This document shows positions 7,640 to 15,279 of a stretch of DNA of 27,207 nt, one piece after another. Location: the NCBI GenBank assembly GCA_900539725.1, contig UQDI01000025.1, positions 1 to 27,207 of the forward strand, given 5' to 3'. The stretch comes from an uncultured Eubacteriales bacterium. GTDB lineage: Bacteria; Bacillota; Clostridia; Tissierellales; Peptoniphilaceae. Below the pieces are notes generated by a model. That model did not search any database. It was not told where the DNA came from and worked only from the letters and a program-made list of their open reading frames with translations. The translations under genes were made by a program, and so were the position numbers. How positions within the stretch are numbered: position 1 is the first letter of the stretch; the number at the start of each line of letters is the position of its first letter.

Positions 7640-9013
7640 ATGGACAACGACAGAAGAGAAGCAGAGCTCGAACAAGACAAAATTGAAATATTAGACTTAT
7701 ACAAAGGAAAGAAGCCGAAAGCCCTGATTCAAAAGCTTTCGAATATGAATGCCGCCGATGTAGCAGAAATTTTGGACGAGTTGGAGGTAACTGATGCGAC
7801 AGTTATCTTCAGACTCCTTCCTAAAGATAAAGCAGTAGATGTATTTACATACTTCGATAGCGAGCAGCAACAAGACATCATAGCGACAAGTACTGACGCG
7901 GACGTAGAGTACATCCTTAAAGAGATCTTCTTCGATGATAAGATTGACATGCTTGAAGAGATGCCAGCTAATATCGTTGACAAGATACTTGAAAAGTCCA
8001 GCCCAAGTGAGAGGAAATTAATAAATCAGTTCTTAAACTATCCAGAGGACTCAGCTGGAAGCATAATGACCATCGAGTACTGCTCGGTTAAGAAGACATT
8101 AACAGTTAAAGAGGCCATGGCAAGACTTAAAAAAGTTGGCCTACAAAGAGAGACAATCTATACTATATATGTAGTAGATGACAATAGAAAGCTAGAAGGA
8201 ATTGTATCGCTAAGAGAGTTAGTAATTGCAGATGATAATACAGTAATCGGAGATATAATGAACAAAGATGTTGTTTATGTCAATGTTTACGAAGACCAAG
8301 AAGTAGTCGCAGGAGTAATACAAAAGTATGACTTTGTTGCCGTACCCGTTGTTGATAACGAAGAAAGAATCGTCGGTATCATCACAGTTGACGACGTTAT
8401 CGACATCATTGAACAAGAAGCAACAGAAGACTTCCAAAAGATGGCTGCCTTAAGTCCATCCGAAGAAGAGTACTTAGATACACCAGCTTTTACACTAGCA
8501 AAACACAGGATAGCATGGCTACTGTTCTTAATGGTGTCAGCGACATTAACAGGTTCAATTTTACAACGCTTCGAAGACTATATAGCGGCGATACCAGCCT
8601 TACTAATCTTTATTCCGATGCTTATGGACACAGGCGGTAACGCTGGTAGCCAAAGTGCTACACTAGTAATTCGTGGACTTGCAGTTGGCGAGATAGAGCC
8701 AAAAGACGCATTTAAAGTTTTATGGAAAGAGCTTCAAGTATCAATACTTGTAGGCTTAGCCTTATCACTAGTAAACTTTGGACGCATAAGACTACTTCAT
8801 CCAGACCAAGATCCAAAGATAGCCGTAACTGTATCCATCTCAGTTATGTTTACAGTTATGCTAGCTAAATTAGTCGGCGGACTTCTTCCTATTGGTGCGA
8901 AGAAAGTTAAACTTGACCCAGCCATCATGGCGTCGCCACTAATCACGACTATAGTAGACGCAACATCACTTCTTGTTTACTTTGCCGTAGCAAGAATTAT
9001 GTTAGGTATATAG
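7640..9013 (+). CDS. mgtE: Magnesium transporter MgtE
   Basis: A 457-aa Mg2+ channel/transporter. It has an acidic N-domain (about 20-130, with MNAADVAEILDEL repeats), two CBS domains (about 135-260) that bind Mg2+ and gate the pore, a connecting helix, and five membrane helices from about 290. The pore signature GGNAGSQ is intact at 332-338. The order and length match the family. The ATG at 7640 follows AAAGGAGG. Only 34 bases separate it from ftcD, so there is no room for an M-box (Mg2+) riboswitch directly upstream; control would come from the protein's own CBS gating or an upstream promoter. Confidence 0.95.
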   Translation: MDNDRREAELEQDKIEILDLYKGKKPKALIQKLSNMNAADVAEILDELEVTDATVIFRLLPKDKAVDVFTYFDSEQQQDIIATSTDADVEYILKEIFFDDKIDMLEEMPANIVDKILEKSSPSERKLINQFLNYPEDSAGSIMTIEYCSVKKTLTVKEAMARLKKVGLQRETIYTIYVVDDNRKLEGIVSLRELVIADDNTVIGDIMNKDVVYVNVYEDQEVVAGVIQKYDFVAVPVVDNEERIVGIITVDDVIDIIEQEATEDFQKMAALSPSEEEYLDTPAFTLAKHRIAWLLFLMVSATLTGSILQRFEDYIAAIPALLIFIPMLMDTGGNAGSQSATLVIRGLAVGEIEPKDAFKVLWKELQVSILVGLALSLVNFGRIRLLHPDQDPKIAVTVSISVMFTVMLAKLVGGLLPIGAKKVKLDPAIMASPLITTIVDATSLLVYFAVARIMLGI

Positions 9014-9028
9014 ATTAAGGAGAATGAT

Positions 9029-10144
9029 TTGAAAACTATTATTTTGACAGCTACTGCAGGTGAGGGACATAACTCAGTAGCAAGAAGTTTAGATAATGAG
9101 CTTAAAAGCCGCGGCATAGAAAGCCATGTCGTAGACATTTGCCAGATCAATGGTGACTGGCTTAAAGACTTTGCCAATGGTTTTTACAATATGAGCATAA
9201 ACTATTTCCCAAGCCTTTATGGAGCAAGCTATGATTCAGCAGATAAAAAGATACAGGACTCAAGCGGTGCTCAGCCGCGTAAGATAGCACAAAAGATGCT
9301 AGCGGTAGAGATAAAGAAGTTTATAGACGAGTTTCAGCCTGATGCCATCATAGCTACACACGTTTTTGCAGGTAACCTTCTTAGTGATATCGTTGAAGAT
9401 GGTTTTTATGATGGACTGACTGTTGGGATAATTACCGATTTTACTGTACATCCATTCTGGGAGGATAGTATCGGACTTGATTACTTAGTTACGCCTCATG
9501 AGGACCTTGAGATACAAATGCAACGAAAAGAGATCCCACTAAGAAAGGCTCTTCACTTTGGCATTCCTATACACAAGAAGTTTTTTGAGCATCTTGACAA
9601 AAAAGATATGAGAAGGAAGCTTGGACTTGATGAGAACAAAGAAACAGTTTTATTAATGAGCGGCTCGATGAGTCACGTAAGAGTTGACAAGGCGCTTAAG
9701 AGGATAGACAAGCTGTCAAATGATTTTCAAGTGGTAGTCTTTTTAGGAAAGAGAAAGACGCTTCTAAAGAAAATTGAGAAGATGTCTTTAAAGCATCCTA
9801 TAAAGATAGTGGGCTTCGTATCAAACATCGAAGAGTACTATAGTGCAGCGGACATCATAATTACAAAACCAGGCGGACTTACTACAAGTGAGTGTATCGC
9901 CAAGGCCTTACCGATGATAGTTGTCGATCCGATTCAAGGACAAGAGGCAAGAAACGTTGAATTTTTAACAAATCATCAGCTTATACTTGCTTCATCAAAG
10001 ACTTATCGCGAGGTCGAAGCACTTAATACCTTTATGAATAATGAAGCTGTTAGGGGCAACATCCTTAGAAGCTTGGAGCAAAATTATAAGGATGACCCAG
10101 CAAAGAAACTTATAGATTTTATGGTGAAAGAACTTGAGAAATAA
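9029..10144 (+). CDS. MGDG synthase/UgtP-like glycosyltransferase (probable diacylglycerol glucosyltransferase)
   Basis: A 371-aa GT28-type glycosyltransferase. The N-terminal loop ILTATAGEGHNS (about 5-16) is the MGDG-synthase acceptor-domain signature. The C-terminal half carries the nucleotide-sugar motif TKPGGLTTSE near 280-290 and ends with GQEARN. Close relatives (UgtP/YpfP) transfer glucose from UDP-glucose to diacylglycerol at the inner membrane face, making glycolipids and lipoteichoic acid anchors. Translation starts at TTG 9029, six bases after AAGGAG (9017-9022); the nearby ATG at 9024 is in another frame and hits a stop at once. The donor and acceptor are inferred from the family. 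Confidence 0.85.
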   Translation: MKTIILTATAGEGHNSVARSLDNELKSRGIESHVVDICQINGDWLKDFANGFYNMSINYFPSLYGASYDSADKKIQDSSGAQPRKIAQKMLAVEIKKFIDEFQPDAIIATHVFAGNLLSDIVEDGFYDGLTVGIITDFTVHPFWEDSIGLDYLVTPHEDLEIQMQRKEIPLRKALHFGIPIHKKFFEHLDKKDMRRKLGLDENKETVLLMSGSMSHVRVDKALKRIDKLSNDFQVVVFLGKRKTLLKKIEKMSLKHPIKIVGFVSNIEEYYSAADIIITKPGGLTTSECIAKALPMIVVDPIQGQEARNVEFLTNHQLILASSKTYREVEALNTFMNNEAVRGNILRSLEQNYKDDPAKKLIDFMVKELEK

Positions 10145-11486
10145 AAGAGAAGAATTAGAATTAATTATGCAAGAGCAAGAGTATCCAAACCTTGCTTTTG
10201 CTTTTTATGAAGAGAAAAAATATGTAGTGAAGAACGAAATAATCGGCCGCAAGCTTCGTATAAGAACGAAGAGAAAGAAAAGCGGCGTTTATTATTGTGA
10301 CGTTATAGAAAGGCTTGAAGATAGTCCACTAGAGAACGGCTCTCCATGCGCTCATTATAAGGACTGTGGCGGCTGCCTTTATCAAACACTTCATTACGAG
10401 GATGAGACTAAGATAAAAAAGGATATGCTCGCAAAATTATATAGCGAAGTCTTTGATGGAGAAATGATTTTTCATCCATCACTAGAAATAGAAGGCTATA
10501 GAAATAAAATGGAGTATACTTTTTCTGACAGAGGCGATGAGGCGAGGACCTTAAGCCTCGGCCTACACAAGAAGAAACGCTTCTACGAAGTAGTCGAAAC
10601 AGACGATTGTAATATAGTCCATAACGATTTTACAAAGGTAAGAGTAGCGGTACTTGAGTACTTCAAGGCAAAGGGCATCACTTATTATCATAAGAAGCTA
10701 CACGAGGGCACTTTAAGGCACCTAGTCATTAGAAAAGCCTACTTCACTAAAGAGATTTTAATCAACTTAGTAACGACATCAGACTATGAAGTGCAAGATG
10801 ACTTTGTTAAAATGCTTCTTGAGCTAAATTTGGATGGCGAAGTAAAATCAATTTACCATACAAAAAATGACGGCGTATCAGACGTAGTTCAAGCAGATGA
10901 ATTAATTCTTGTTTATGGCAAGGAAGATATAGATGAAGAGCTTCTTGGCCTAAGGTTCAAGATAGGACCCTTTTCATTCTTCCAAACTAATTCAAGAGCA
11001 GCTGAGAGAATGTATGGACGTATACAAGAACTTTTAGGTGAAGAAAATCTTGACGTGCTATTTGATTTATACTCAGGCACAGGGACCATAGCTCAGATAC
11101 TTGCGAAGAAGGCAAAAAAAGTTTATTCGATAGAAATAGTCGAAGAAGCATCTAAAAAGGCGCGCCTAACATGCGAGTTAAATGGCATAGCTAATGTAGA
11201 AGTAATTAATGGAGACGTTTTAAAAGTTATAGACGAGGTAGAGGAAAGACCAGACGCCATCGTCATAGATCCGCCGCGCGAAGGGGTTCATCCAAAAGCC
11301 TTAAAGAAGCTAATCGATTATAAGGCGGAAAAGATAATCTACGTCTCATGTAACCCAAAAACTCATGTAAACGACTTGAAAGAATTTATAGAAGCAGGCT
11401 ATAAGATAAAGCTAGCGGAAGTATTTGATAACTTCTCTAAGACAAGCCATGCCGAAGCCGTCGCAGTCTTGTCGCGTATACAGTAA
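10134..11486 (+). CDS. rlmD: 23S rRNA (uracil-5-)-methyltransferase RumA/RlmD family
   Basis: A 450-aa SAM-dependent methyltransferase making 5-methyluridine in 23S rRNA. A TRAM-like RNA-binding region (about 25-65) is followed by a 4Fe-4S cysteine set C72, C78, C81 and C159. The SAM loop is LFDLYSGTGT at 309-318, with DPPREG at 379-384 and the catalytic cysteine C406 in VSCNPKT. The reading frame opens with TTG 10134, overlapping the glycosyltransferase end by 11 bases; an in-frame ATG at 10167 is an alternative start. The usual Firmicutes name is RlmCD; whether it modifies U747, U1939 or both is not decidable here. Confidence 0.9.
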   Translation: MRNKREELELIMQEQEYPNLAFAFYEEKKYVVKNEIIGRKLRIRTKRKKSGVYYCDVIERLEDSPLENGSPCAHYKDCGGCLYQTLHYEDETKIKKDMLAKLYSEVFDGEMIFHPSLEIEGYRNKMEYTFSDRGDEARTLSLGLHKKKRFYEVVETDDCNIVHNDFTKVRVAVLEYFKAKGITYYHKKLHEGTLRHLVIRKAYFTKEILINLVTTSDYEVQDDFVKMLLELNLDGEVKSIYHTKNDGVSDVVQADELILVYGKEDIDEELLGLRFKIGPFSFFQTNSRAAERMYGRIQELLGEENLDVLFDLYSGTGTIAQILAKKAKKVYSIEIVEEASKKARLTCELNGIANVEVINGDVLKVIDEVEERPDAIVIDPPREGVHPKALKKLIDYKAEKIIYVSCNPKTHVNDLKEFIEAGYKIKLAEVFDNFSKTSHAEAVAVLSRIQ

Positions 11487-11538
11487 AATACGTCTTGACA
11501 ATTAAGAGTTTGAAGGCTTGAACAAGAAAATAAAAGTT

Positions 11539-11567
11539 TTGACCAAATAACTAGATTTGTGTATAAT
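11539..11567 (+). promoter_or_regulatory. Promoter of the abi-associated small RNA
   Basis: -35 TTGACC (11539-11544), a 17-bp spacer and -10 TATAAT (11562-11567) form a near-consensus promoter. The predicted start, about 11574, lies just before the hairpin RNA at 11581-11624. Confidence 0.7.
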
Positions 11568-11573
11568 AATAAT

Positions 11574-11624
11574 TAACAGTACCCGACACGCCTCTTAACA
11601 ATGCGGACCAAGTCGGGTCTTTTG
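11574..11624 (+). ncRNA. Compact hairpin RNA upstream of abi gene, resembling the abiF-associated RNA
   Basis: The predicted ~50-nt transcript folds into an outer 7-bp stem, ACCCGAC (11581-11587) with GTCGGGT (11612-11618), and an inner CGC (11589-11591)/GCG (11603-11605) stem. The two are joined by an unpaired GACCAA on the 3' side, and TCTTTT follows. This could be a free small RNA ending in its own terminator, or a leader for the gene at 11643. A conserved RNA motif has been described upstream of AbiF-family genes; position and compactness fit, but no covariance search was possible. Confidence 0.5.
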
Positions 11625-11642
11625 ATTATAAGGAGTAATAGC

Positions 11643-12020
11643 GTGAAGAAATCTCATCAAGCTCCCATTGATGTAAATGAGCAAATAGAAAATTTAATAT
11701 CTTTAAATTTACAAATAGAAGATAAAGATTATGCAAAAAGTGTTCTTAACAGAGTATCTTATTATAGGATTATAAAGGCTTATAGCATAACTTTAAAAGA
11801 AAATGGAAAGTATATAGATGGGACTACTTTTGAAAACATAGTTGACCTATATTTATTTGATATGGAACTTAGACATATTTTATTTTCTTTGATAGAGCAT
11901 ATAGAAGTTTATTTAAGAGCTGTAATTACAAATTACTTTTCATTAAAATATGGAAACTTTGGATATAAAGATTTAAGTAACTATAAGAAAAAGAATTTTC
12001 AGGAGAGCGCTATAAAGTAA
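11643..12020 (+). pseudogene. Truncated Abi_2/AbiF-like abortive infection protein
   Basis: The reading frame gives 125 aa from GTG 11643, preceded by AGGAG at 11631-11635. An in-frame ATG at 11601 is rejected because it lies inside the hairpin RNA. The sequence matches the N-terminal half of Abi_2 proteins: an opening like VNEQIENLISLNLQIED, then LNRVSYYRIIKAY, TTFENIVDLYLFDMELRHILFSLIEHIEVYLRA and a YGNFGYKDLSNY segment. Full-length relatives run to about 300 aa and carry the HEPN RNase motif (R-N-x3-H) in the C-terminal half. Here a TAA at 12018 ends the frame, followed in frame by a short relic (LEKETQ) before another stop. The catalytic part is therefore missing, and the gene is most likely a dead remnant or at best a non-catalytic fragment. 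Confidence 0.75.
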
Positions 12021-12064
12021 TTAGAAAAAGAAACGCAAACTTATTTAGTATAAGAAATATTTAT

Positions 12065-12093
12065 TTGACATATAAGCATATTTGATATATAAT
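12065..12093 (+). promoter_or_regulatory. Consensus promoter of the Cys-rich peptide operon
   Basis: A perfect -35 TTGACA (12065-12070), a 17-bp spacer and a perfect -10 TATAAT (12088-12093). The start is predicted near 12100, leaving a ~90-nt leader before the precursor ATG. No obvious operator overlaps it, which suggests strong expression unless a repressor or leader structure intervenes. Confidence 0.8.
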
Positions 12094-12099
12094 AAATGT

Positions 12100-12190
12100 A
12101 ATAACTTTGATAATTTAAGCAGCTAAATTATATAAAATGAAGGAGGTTTTAGAGGGGAGGCATTTTAGCTGTAGATAAGGAGGTGAATAT
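12100..12190 (+). promoter_or_regulatory. Structured leader RNA of the Cys-rich peptide gene, with two Shine-Dalgarno sequences
   Basis: AAAATG (12134-12139) pairs with CATTTT (12161-12166), and AGCT (12121-12124) with AGCT (12167-12170); alternatively AGCTAAA (12121-12127) pairs with TTTAGCT (12164-12170). The loop holds AAGGAGG (12140-12146), a strong ribosome-binding sequence with no start codon after it, plus TTAGAGGGGA (12149-12158). The productive site, AAGGAGGTGA (12177-12186), follows. TTAGAGGGGA is perfectly complementary to TCCCCTCTAA at 12447-12456, just after the precursor gene. Confidence 0.45.
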
Positions 12191-12427
12191 ATGAAATATT
12201 TAGTAAATCCAAATAATAGGTCTAATACATTAAATGATGTTTGTATGCCACAGTATCTTTGCCCTGGCCTAGATTGTCACCCTTTAGATTTATGCCCAGA
12301 AAAATGTACTTCAAAGTGTAATACAAGATGTAATCCAAGGTGTGAAACATATTGTAGGATTGATGGTTGTTATTGCAAAGTTGGTAACGGTCGTAATGAA
12401 ATAAATTCAACAGGCAGCTTTATGTAG
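12191..12427 (+). CDS. Cysteine-rich RiPP precursor peptide (11 Cys), putative ranthipeptide-like
   Basis: A 78-aa peptide starting at ATG 12191 behind the ideal site AAGGAGGTGA. It has a short cysteine-free N-terminus (1-17), then 11 cysteines at 18, 24, 29, 35, 39, 43, 47, 51, 55, 60 and 62, and a Gly/Asn/Ser tail without cysteine (63-78). C24-PGL-D28 and C29-HPL-D33 are tandem CX3D motifs, the crosslink pattern known from freyrasin-type beta-thioether peptides. From C35 to C55 cysteines recur every four residues. A radical SAM/SPASM enzyme and transporters follow on the same strand. The layout resembles clostridial Cys-rich peptide systems (the Clo7bot/CcpM-type families), but I do not recognise this exact sequence. 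A metal-binding peptide is the main alternative. No canonical leader cleavage site (such as GG) is visible. Confidence 0.8.
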   Translation: MKYLVNPNNRSNTLNDVCMPQYLCPGLDCHPLDLCPEKCTSKCNTRCNPRCETYCRIDGCYCKVGNGRNEINSTGSFM

Positions 12428-12465
12428 CCGTGTACTTAATAAGCTTTCCCCTCTAATTACATACA

Positions 12466-13908
12466 ATGAAATTTTTTAAAAGATATTTTAATATAATATC
12501 ATTTACCTTATTGATTTTTGTAGTTATTCTTTTTTTGCAAAATTTAAAGTATATACCAGATTTTGATCTAGATAACAAAAAAGATAGATACTTAGGTAGA
12601 CTATTACTTAATTATAATATAGCAAAGAATATTGAGACTCTTAATACTGATCCAGTTAAGTATGAAAAGAAAATTTTAGACGATTTAGCTATAATACCAA
12701 AAAATTTACCTGAAGATAGTAGAGAAAATTATGCTAAAAGTATTAAATTAAAAATAGAATTAGCAAAAAAAGGAATGCAGCTAGCTAATGAAGATTTTAA
12801 GGGCAATTACTTTGAGATAATGAAGATTGACAACACTATAAGACTTATTGATTTAGTGCAATTTGCTAGGAATGATGAGGGTTATGTTTCTCCTTTAGAT
12901 GAATACGGCAGTGAACTTGAAGAAGTGTATGGACTAAGTAAGCTAGATTATGACTTTACAGCACCTGAGAATAAAGATGTGTTAATTAATCAGTTTGCTC
13001 AGGACATTGAATGCTATATTGATTATAACTATATTAGGGCAATGTTCGACGTATTGCACAAAGAAATTAAAGATAAGTTGATTCTTTCGGAAAACACATG
13101 TAAAAACTTTGCTGGTGTTTATATGCTTTTTTCACAACAAGACCTTATAAGAAAAAATAATTTTCACTTAATATTTTTAGCTTTTGCTTTTATTATCACT
13201 GTTTTAAAAGATAAGAAATACAATGCTCCAAAGTTAAACTACACTATGGATACAAGTCTTTTTACAATGATTAATAAGTATATAAGGGAATTTTTATGCT
13301 TAGCTTTTATAACGGTTATATTACCCGTAGGCTTATTATTAGCTGCAAATTTAGGAGGTAAAGGATTTTCATTTAAGGCACCTGTTTTGACAATACCAGA
13401 GGATTATGAATTAAGTGATACTAAATCTCTAGGAGCATGGGCACAGGAAGGATTTGAAAGGATTGCAGGCTATGACGTTATTGACTATTCAACTTTTTTT
13501 GCCGACGATACTACATATGCAGCAGGAAGAAGTGATGTTTTAATTATGTCATATAGGCCTCAAATACAAGAGTATAAAACTGTATTTATCAAAGCTGTTG
13601 TACTTGATTTGTTAAGAATTTTACTTGTAGCAGTAGCCTTTGCTTTTATTGCATCTGTCTTTAATAAAAGGTGGGTTGTGTTACTCTTTACAACTGCATT
13701 AGCTATACTATTTTTAAATGCATATAATTTAAATTCAATTTTTGATCCTTTTTCATGGCCAGTGTCAACGTTTATCGTGAAAGGAGCATGTGTATTAAGA
13801 GATGGACGACTAACATTTAATAGAGCTATGACGATATTAGCTTCTTATACAGTAGTTATTTATCTTTTGAATTTATTAGTACTAAAGAAGAAAAAGGCAC
13901 TTATATAG
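12466..13908 (+). CDS. Six-helix membrane protein with large extracellular domain, ABC-2 permease-like
   Basis: A 480-aa protein I do not recognise by family. Topology: helix 1 at about 9-27, a 190-residue Asp/Glu/Lys-rich extracellular region, helices at about 235-250 and 275-298, a second extracellular loop of about 75 residues, then helices near 372-395, 400-415 and 455-475. One N-terminal helix, a large outer domain and a C-terminal helix bundle is the plan of ABC-2 permeases, including the gene at 16167, with which it may partner around one ATPase. It lacks their ExxxGxxxxLLxxPxSR motif. The ATG at 12466 has no ribosome binding site; the upstream bases are pyrimidine-rich. It sits between precursor and maturase, so a role in export, immunity or processing is likely but unproven. 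Confidence 0.7.
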   Translation: MKFFKRYFNIISFTLLIFVVILFLQNLKYIPDFDLDNKKDRYLGRLLLNYNIAKNIETLNTDPVKYEKKILDDLAIIPKNLPEDSRENYAKSIKLKIELAKKGMQLANEDFKGNYFEIMKIDNTIRLIDLVQFARNDEGYVSPLDEYGSELEEVYGLSKLDYDFTAPENKDVLINQFAQDIECYIDYNYIRAMFDVLHKEIKDKLILSENTCKNFAGVYMLFSQQDLIRKNNFHLIFLAFAFIITVLKDKKYNAPKLNYTMDTSLFTMINKYIREFLCLAFITVILPVGLLLAANLGGKGFSFKAPVLTIPEDYELSDTKSLGAWAQEGFERIAGYDVIDYSTFFADDTTYAAGRSDVLIMSYRPQIQEYKTVFIKAVVLDLLRILLVAVAFAFIASVFNKRWVVLLFTTALAILFLNAYNLNSIFDPFSWPVSTFIVKGACVLRDGRLTFNRAMTILASYTVVIYLLNLLVLKKKKALI

Positions 13909-13920
13909 GAGGGTGACTTA

Positions 13921-15279
13921 ATGAAAACATCAAGATACAATTTTTTATTTAAATTTGAAGGGAAGAACATCTTATTCAATTCTAAAACAACTGCACTTGC
14001 AATGTTATCAGATGATGAATATGATAAGCTAGCTCCCTTTGTTGAAAAAGAAAACATCTCTTTTGACGCAGATATCTTGGAGCCTGATTTAGTTAAAAAT
14101 CTTTCATATGGAGGTTTTTTTATAGATGATAGTTTTGATGAGATAAAATCATTAAGATTTGACATGTTTAAAGCAAGGTTTAACTCATCAAGTCTTTCCT
14201 TAACCATAGCACCAACACTAGCATGTAATTTCAACTGTCCTTATTGTTACGAAAGGACTAGTTCACGTAATTTAACTATTTCAGATGATGTTAAACAAGG
14301 CTTATATGAGTTTGTAAAGTCATACATTGGTAGAATAAATAATCTTTCTATCACTTGGTATGGTGGAGAACCTCTTTTATGCATTAAAGATATTGAGGAG
14401 ATGACGACTCACTTTAAAGAGATTTGCAAAGATAAGGTATTTTATTCTGCAGGTATGACTACTAATGGTTATTTACTTGACAAAGAGACGCTTCTTAAGT
14501 TAAAAGATTTATCTGTATCAAATATACAAATACCTTTTGATGGATTTAAAGAAAAGCATGATAAAACTAGATGTTTGAGCGATGGCAGTGGTTCATTTGA
14601 TAAAATTATAGCTAATCTTGTATCATTTAAAAGCTTGTATGGTGATAAAAATAATAAGCTGCCAAGTATATCCTTAAGACTTAATACTACAAGAGAAAAT
14701 CATAAAGACATGATAAAGCTTATAAATTATCTAAAGGAAAAAGATTTACTTGATTATACAAGTCCTTATTTAGCTAAGATAGATGACCCGCTTGACAAGA
14801 TATATAAACATTGTTTAACATATGAAGAATTTGCTTTATTAGAAAAAGAATTCAATGATGATTATGCCTCGCTTACTGGGAAAAAAACGTCTCGAAACTC
14901 TTATCCAGAAAAAATTAGTGCGGTATGCGGATGTGACTCTTTAAACAGCTATGTTATAGATCCTCAAGGCTACCTTTATAAATGCTGGGAAGAAATAGGT
15001 AAAAGAGAGTTTGCCATAGGTAATTTAAAAGACGGAGTGGATTATAAAACAATTGACAGAGCGTATGATTATATGCTTTATGATCCAAGTGAAGATATTA
15101 AATGTACAAACTGTAAGATATTACCTCTATGCATGGGTGGCGTTTGTCCATATAGAAGGATAAACAATGTTTTGCCAAGCTGCGACAATAAGATGAAAAC
15201 AATAAAAAATAATCTTATGAGCTTTTTGAATACGAAGGAAATAAAGGAGGCTGTTTTAAATGAAAGCTTTGCAAATTAA
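13921..15279 (+). CDS. Radical SAM/SPASM peptide maturase
   Basis: A 452-aa radical SAM enzyme of the peptide-modifying SPASM group. The N-terminal ~90 residues (NFLFKFEGKNILFNSKT, then LSDDEYDKL) resemble the recognition region of such maturases. The SAM cluster motif is C102-x3-C106-x2-C109 (CNFNCPYC), with GGEP at 148-151. The C-terminal SPASM region has eight cysteines (336, 338, 355, 395, 398, 404, 409, 421), enough for two auxiliary 4Fe-4S clusters as in sactipeptide and ranthipeptide synthases. AGGAGGGTGA overlaps the preceding stop, giving tight coupling. The predicted job is to form thioether bonds on the 11-Cys peptide at 12191. Bond type and sites are inference. Confidence 0.92.
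   Translation: MKTSRYNFLFKFEGKNILFNSKTTALAMLSDDEYDKLAPFVEKENISFDADILEPDLVKNLSYGGFFIDDSFDEIKSLRFDMFKARFNSSSLSLTIAPTLACNFNCPYCYERTSSRNLTISDDVKQGLYEFVKSYIGRINNLSITWYGGEPLLCIKDIEEMTTHFKEICKDKVFYSAGMTTNGYLLDKETLLKLKDLSVSNIQIPFDGFKEKHDKTRCLSDGSGSFDKIIANLVSFKSLYGDKNNKLPSISLRLNTTRENHKDMIKLINYLKEKDLLDYTSPYLAKIDDPLDKIYKHCLTYEEFALLEKEFNDDYASLTGKKTSRNSYPEKISAVCGCDSLNSYVIDPQGYLYKCWEEIGKREFAIGNLKDGVDYKTIDRAYDYMLYDPSEDIKCTNCKILPLCMGGVCPYRRINNVLPSCDNKMKTIKNNLMSFLNTKEIKEAVLNESFAN

Noticed and set aside
11601..11642. ATG start for the Abi-like gene at 11601
   Set aside because: It lies inside the perfect ACCCGAC/GTCGGGT hairpin and has no ribosome binding site; GTG 11643 has AGGAG at the right distance and matches where Abi_2 homology begins.
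12137..12178. A 13-codon leader ORF (MKEVLEGRHFSCR) before the precursor
   Set aside because: It has no ribosome binding site, and its ATG is part of the AAAATG/CATTTT stem.
12222..12410. 62-aa antisense ORF opposite the Cys-rich peptide
   Set aside because: It mirrors the Cys/Thr codons of the sense gene; the sense gene has an ideal promoter and ribosome binding site, the antisense has neither.
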